From: Oryzomonas japonica
GTDB taxonomy: Bacteria > Desulfobacterota > Desulfuromonadia > Geobacterales > Pseudopelobacteraceae
Length of the DNA: 64,000 nt
Assembly: GCF_008802365.1 (NCBI RefSeq)
Contig: NZ_VZQZ01000008.1
Coordinates: 86,594 to 150,593, forward strand
Reading direction: 5' to 3'
Numbering within the stretch: position 1 is the first letter of the stretch; each line of letters begins with the position of its first letter. Below, piece after piece: positions 61,701 through 64,000 of this stretch. The notes under the pieces are model-generated. The model did no database searches, was not told the DNA's origin, and worked only from the letters and a program-made list of their open reading frames with translations. The translations under genes were made by a program, and so were the position numbers.

Positions 61701-63513
61701 GCAATGCATCGGGTGCCACAACGGCAACTACTCGAAACAGTTTGACGGCGTAGTTCACTTCGCCAACGCCACAACGGCAACCTTCAAGAACATCTCTGCC
61801 GGCTACGTAGGCTACAAAGGTAAAGGGCTTGTCGTCTGCGCCAACTGCCACTTCGAATTCGATCCCCACGGCATCGGCGCAACCACGACCCAGACCTTCA
61901 CCGCCTACACCAAGGGCGACACCGGCAACAGCTACGACTATGCTACTGTGCTGGGTGCCTGGGCTGATTCCGGCCACGGCAGCAAATCCGGCGCGGCTTG
62001 GGTTCCGACCTTCGGCGCGAGCGGGCACGACTGGAGAAATTCCGGTTCATCTGTGGACTTCTCCGCCAACATTCCGAAGAACGACTGCGTCCGTTGCCAC
62101 ACCGCGGACGGCTTCGAGCAGTTCTTCACCAGCAAGTTCGTGAATGTGAACAACGTAGGAGCGGGTGACGGCGCCCAGAGATTCAACTCGCCGCTGGCCT
62201 GCAACGCCTGCCACCAGCCTGACGTTAAAGGGTCCGCAACCTTCGCCCGTTACACCGGCGTAAGCGGCGTATCCACGTTCTACAACGTCAGCTCCGCAGG
62301 GATGAAGAGCCGCATCTCCTTCAAAACACCCGATGCCGGCGACTCCAACCTCTGCAGCTCCTGCCACAGCGGTCGCGTAACCGGCCGTAACATCGCAGCC
62401 CTCGTTGGCCAGCCTGGCGCCAACTTCGGCAACATGGGATTCCAGAACTCCCACTACATGGCGGCAGCCGGTCTCATGTACGCCCAGGTCGGTTTCGTTA
62501 ACTTCACCGGTCTGAGCACCCCGAGCACCGCCAGCTACAACACCTTCTACAACGTCAGTTCGGCAAAATGGAGCACAACCACCTGGGCCAAATCGCTGCT
62601 GCCGAACAGCGACGGCAAGAACCCGCTTCCTGCCGGTTCCGGCGCCATTGCCGGTGGTCTCACCAGTACGCACCGCAACCTGGGCACCAGCGCCATGCTT
62701 GGCGACAGCCACAATCCCTCCTTCTTCGTCGCGGGTAACCTCGACCAGGAAGGTCCGTGCGTGACCTGTCACATGCAGGGCCGTCAGGCCGGTTCCAAGA
62801 ACACCAGGGACACGGCTGCCGGCCACAGTCTGGAAATCAGCCAGGCTGCCTATAATCAGGTCTGCGTAAACTGCCACACCAGCGAGGGGACCAGCGATCT
62901 GACGCTGCCCGGCGCTTACAAAACCAGCTTCCTCGAGCCGCAGAGCGAGGTATTCCAGAATGGCCTGAAACTGGCATTCATCAACCTGAGCACCAACTAC
63001 CACATCAGCTACAGTTCAGCCTATCCCTACTTCTACGACAACAAACTGGGTGGGCCTGCTGCTGGTAACGCTGCTCAAGTCAAGGACTGGACCCGTGGTG
63101 CTGCTCTGAGCCAGGTCCAGGCTGCCAGACTGATGGGCGCTGCCTTCAACCTGAACGTCCTCATGCGTGACCCGGGCGCCTATGTCCATGCCCGCAGCTA
63201 CGCACGCCGCCTGATCTACGACGCCATCGACTTCCTTGATGATGGTATCGTGGGCAATCAGTCGGTCAGCGCAACCGCTCTTGCAGAAAGCGCCAAGCCT
63301 GCAAGTGCATTGTATGGCGTATATGGCAAGGGTACTGCTGCTTATGTTGCCGACCAGCCTTCGGGTAAAAACGGCCTCAAACACAGCAGCCTTTCAACAC
63401 TCGACACCGGTACAACCGAAAGCATGGTCTACCTGATCGGTTGGAGCCGGACGAGCGGCGAATGGAACAGCAGTACCGGGACAGGTGGCGTATACGCCTC
63501 CGAACGTCCGTAG
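58765..63513 (+). CDS. Giant 20-heme c-type cytochrome with duplicated halves
   Basis: The 1582-residue protein has a signal peptide (about 1-22), about 190 residues of beta-rich N-terminal region, a PKD-like domain (about 219-315) and twenty CXXCH sites from residue 317 to 1367. Sites 1-11 and 12-20 form two related modules. Both have a CxRCH-TxGF block, NMCVTCHSGR or NLCSSCHSGR, GPCVGCHY or GPCVTCHM, VCVTCHT or VCVNCHT, and end with DTIDYLDDG or DAIDFLDDG. No lipobox is seen. AAAGGAG precedes the ATG, and a strong terminator follows. It is probably extracellular and could bind polymer or substrate through the PKD-like region. Confidence 0.9.
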   Translation: MLKRCIIILTLLVAMVPAMANASTAWWLTTKLIATDSAAGAMVVDGTALAKINTAYLSTYADAKDVAVTVTPAAGFEIKRVYLNGAYVKVPNAAGSTFTVGSYSYPGNNNQNLQVTLGTKAYAVVAAGGAGGTAGVVSAVDASSATIGPYTKVPYGGTKILKFAPNKKADGTYGNVTLSYSTGSQPANVVVSAADAKNAVTVSISPVNADLTVTGTFTSVTANAGIAQTIIGLNQTITLDGSASAATTGSLAYTWSVIAKPGKQAITLDPVAKPTFTGYSAGTYKFQLSASNGTDTALAYTTVTVATTKTAAVQNQCVNCHNALFPVQSQAIYTSWSASKHATNPYNDFKTGLCATCHKGADTGSHPGAAISATFDQTINGATVNLCDSCHNPAGSPYAQGDHSGNYKASNHFALGKTEFLNGCATCHKDHAFVATETDGKSDTCFNCHKDLRAVLGSWANFSIYTSTSYTVFKAPHGGGSPAGGTWYDGIPGKAQYMVGGAVCTDCHGHNNAINADYAESGHGDVSAAPFSGTDPNNFAEETNNGTASSSNCGRCHNTYGFLKFANQSSGMARLRLPIPGNASEVQPNQVLICITCHKNAEGTLRNDAAIYATGYVAQYVPRPRTSGTSIGQGYNKDMATPVATVYENFGDKQNSNMCVTCHSGRANGQLIKNVFAGVGGTNVWNGYSSVQTGLYQHAANAVLTVKGRGAYEFSNYSALGLTRSHWNIVGDGTQGPCVGCHYTSPNSHNLKPVDFTNGKIVSTVCVTCHTNSSFGDVQAAKDDYTALVQTLTNLIKINNMAWGEREEHDMSFIPTKLGRSATKDYTAARGEQNYGAWFNWQLATVYDPAAYLHNPAYIRKVLMDTIDYLDDGTINSSVTPALFSNMTSSRYNAPLTATQIAQDNYFRVDGGCNVCHSKTIDPLSGKTILPEYLASGHANNAHGPACTGCHLPTSASAVHPDGTTADNSMQKMYTDAGLQCIGCHNGNYSKQFDGVVHFANATTATFKNISAGYVGYKGKGLVVCANCHFEFDPHGIGATTTQTFTAYTKGDTGNSYDYATVLGAWADSGHGSKSGAAWVPTFGASGHDWRNSGSSVDFSANIPKNDCVRCHTADGFEQFFTSKFVNVNNVGAGDGAQRFNSPLACNACHQPDVKGSATFARYTGVSGVSTFYNVSSAGMKSRISFKTPDAGDSNLCSSCHSGRVTGRNIAALVGQPGANFGNMGFQNSHYMAAAGLMYAQVGFVNFTGLSTPSTASYNTFYNVSSAKWSTTTWAKSLLPNSDGKNPLPAGSGAIAGGLTSTHRNLGTSAMLGDSHNPSFFVAGNLDQEGPCVTCHMQGRQAGSKNTRDTAAGHSLEISQAAYNQVCVNCHTSEGTSDLTLPGAYKTSFLEPQSEVFQNGLKLAFINLSTNYHISYSSAYPYFYDNKLGGPAAGNAAQVKDWTRGAALSQVQAARLMGAAFNLNVLMRDPGAYVHARSYARRLIYDAIDFLDDGIVGNQSVSATALAESAKPASALYGVYGKGTAAYVADQPSGKNGLKHSSLSTLDTGTTESMVYLIGWSRTSGEWNSSTGTGGVYASERP

Positions 63514-63555
63514 GTTGAACAAATGTAGTTTTTCGATGTAATGCTGTACTATGTG

Positions 63556-63585
63556 CCCCGCCTCGCAAGAGGCGGGGTTTTTTTT
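63556..63585 (+). terminator. Intrinsic terminator of 20-heme gene
   Basis: CCCCGCCTC and GAGGCGGGG pair perfectly around GCAA, followed by eight T residues. Confidence 0.95.
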
Positions 63586-63676
63586 AGTACCTTCGCAAAG
63601 CGGATTGATTACCGGCCGATTAATTGTTACATGTAAAATGTCATCATGTCCGCCCCGTTGCGCTCAGGAACAGCAC

Positions 63677-63829
63677 GTGCTGTCTAAACCCGAATTTCAA
63701 GCCAAAGAGATGGTGGCACAATGTGAAAAGGTGATGGCTCTGGCTATTGAACTGGTTTTGCGGGTGCGTCCGTGCAAGGGCAATGTTTGGGCATGCGATG
63801 CCGACGCAGGAAAAGAGGTGCGCTCATGA
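63677..63829 (+). CDS. Possible 50-residue ORF coupled to next gene
   Basis: A GTG start at 63677 has AGGAA seven bases upstream. It would give about 50 residues with a hydrophobic helix (KVMALAIELVLRV) and two cysteines in the C-terminal part. The stop overlaps the next ATG (ATGA), which suggests coupled translation. A TTACATGTAA palindrome (63627-63636) and a weak TTGATT/TACATG promoter precede it. There is no family resemblance, so it may be spurious. Confidence 0.35.
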   Translation: MLSKPEFQAKEMVAQCEKVMALAIELVLRVRPCKGNVWACDADAGKEVRS

Positions 63830-64000
63830 AGAGGATAGTTGCGATCTGGTCCCTGATGCTTGGCTGTGCCCAGCCGGTCTGGGCTGGTCATGGCACCATC
63901 CATGAAACGGACACGGAAATCGTCATCGAGTATAGCGGGGATGCCAATGACAAAGCCGGGGACCAGGAGAAGAAGACGCCGCCCGGCAGCACGGAGCAGA
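63826..64000 (+). CDS. Exported small protein, N-terminal part (runs off window)
   Basis: The first 58 codons are visible. A signal peptide (MKRIVAIWSLMLGCAQPVWA) is followed by a mature start rich in His/Asp/Glu (GHGTIHETDTEIVIEYSGD) and a charged Lys/Asp-rich stretch. The ATG overlaps a possible upstream ORF stop; AAAAGAGG precedes it. The reading frame is open to the end of the window. No family can be named from the part seen; its location downstream of the 20-heme gene suggests an accessory of the surface system. Confidence 0.7.
   Translation, partial: MKRIVAIWSLMLGCAQPVWAGHGTIHETDTEIVIEYSGDANDKAGDQEKKTPPGSTEQ

Noticed and set aside
1-64000. Search for CRISPR arrays, insertion sequences and prophage genes
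   Set aside because: No regularly spaced direct repeats, transposase or phage structural genes were seen anywhere in the window.

Overview
This window looks like a chromosome segment of a Geobacter-type bacterium (order Geobacterales, Desulfobacterota). The reasons are moderate to high GC, a very high density of secreted multiheme c-type cytochromes (about 62 CXXCH sites in six proteins), an acetyl-CoA hydrolase/transferase of the acetate:succinyl-CoA type, several PATAN/roadblock, HD-GYP and HEAT signalling proteins, and intergenic palindromic repeats of the kind common in this order. The species cannot be fixed from sequence reading alone.

Positions 1-13.7 kb hold mostly housekeeping metabolism: a lone receiver protein, folK, a YHS protein, a small transaldolase and glycogen synthase, then an FAD dehydrogenase, a lipoprotein and a DHH phosphoesterase. 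A UbiD-UbiA-UbiX set follows, most simply read as the late prenylation and decarboxylation steps of menaquinone synthesis, then a GT2 protein and an isolated Fic protein in AT-rich flanks. Two palindromic repeat elements sit directly upstream of the FAD dehydrogenase and of ubiA.

Positions 13.7-26.4 kb carry an FprA-type flavodiiron protein, HEAT and HD-GYP signalling genes, radA, a DksA/TraR-type regulator, a histidine kinase, a tRNA-Ala(CGC), a small autonomous zinc-ribbon-like gene, and a coupled run from an AcuC-like deacetylase through a TPR protein to a 36-residue membrane peptide. Positions 26.4-45 kb hold an orphan MlaF-like ATPase, a decaheme lipoprotein plus an MtrB/PioB-like barrel (a predicted outer-membrane electron conduit), a substrate-binding protein with a response regulator, OmpA and Smr proteins, the acetate CoA-transferase, DUF4388/roadblock proteins, xerC, a homocysteine methyltransferase/MTHFR fusion, DedA, pgeF and comM.

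Positions 45-64 kb are the most unusual part and are almost entirely a cell-surface and extracellular electron-transfer region. It starts with a cytochrome of at least 13 hemes behind a leader that ends in an intrinsic terminator. A dockerin-bearing DUF1566 protein follows, next to a lipoprotein with Ig repeats and a cohesin-like C-terminus. A tight five-gene cluster then encodes two six-repeat NHL lipoproteins, a pentaheme lipoprotein, a beta-barrel and a 10-12-heme secreted cytochrome. After a 674-base gap containing a consensus sigma-54 promoter come a tetraheme protein with the motif order of OmcE-like nanowire subunits and a 1582-residue, 20-heme cytochrome built from two related halves.

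In the inferred working model, menaquinol from the UbiD/A/X branch feeds periplasmic carriers, the two barrel-cytochrome sets carry electrons across the outer membrane, and the OmcE-like, 12-heme and 20-heme proteins form the extracellular wire or matrix. Acetate oxidation through the CoA-transferase would supply the electrons. A second theme is regulatory: five genes have a -10-like hexamer 6-8 bases before the start codon and no ribosome site, suggesting leaderless messages.
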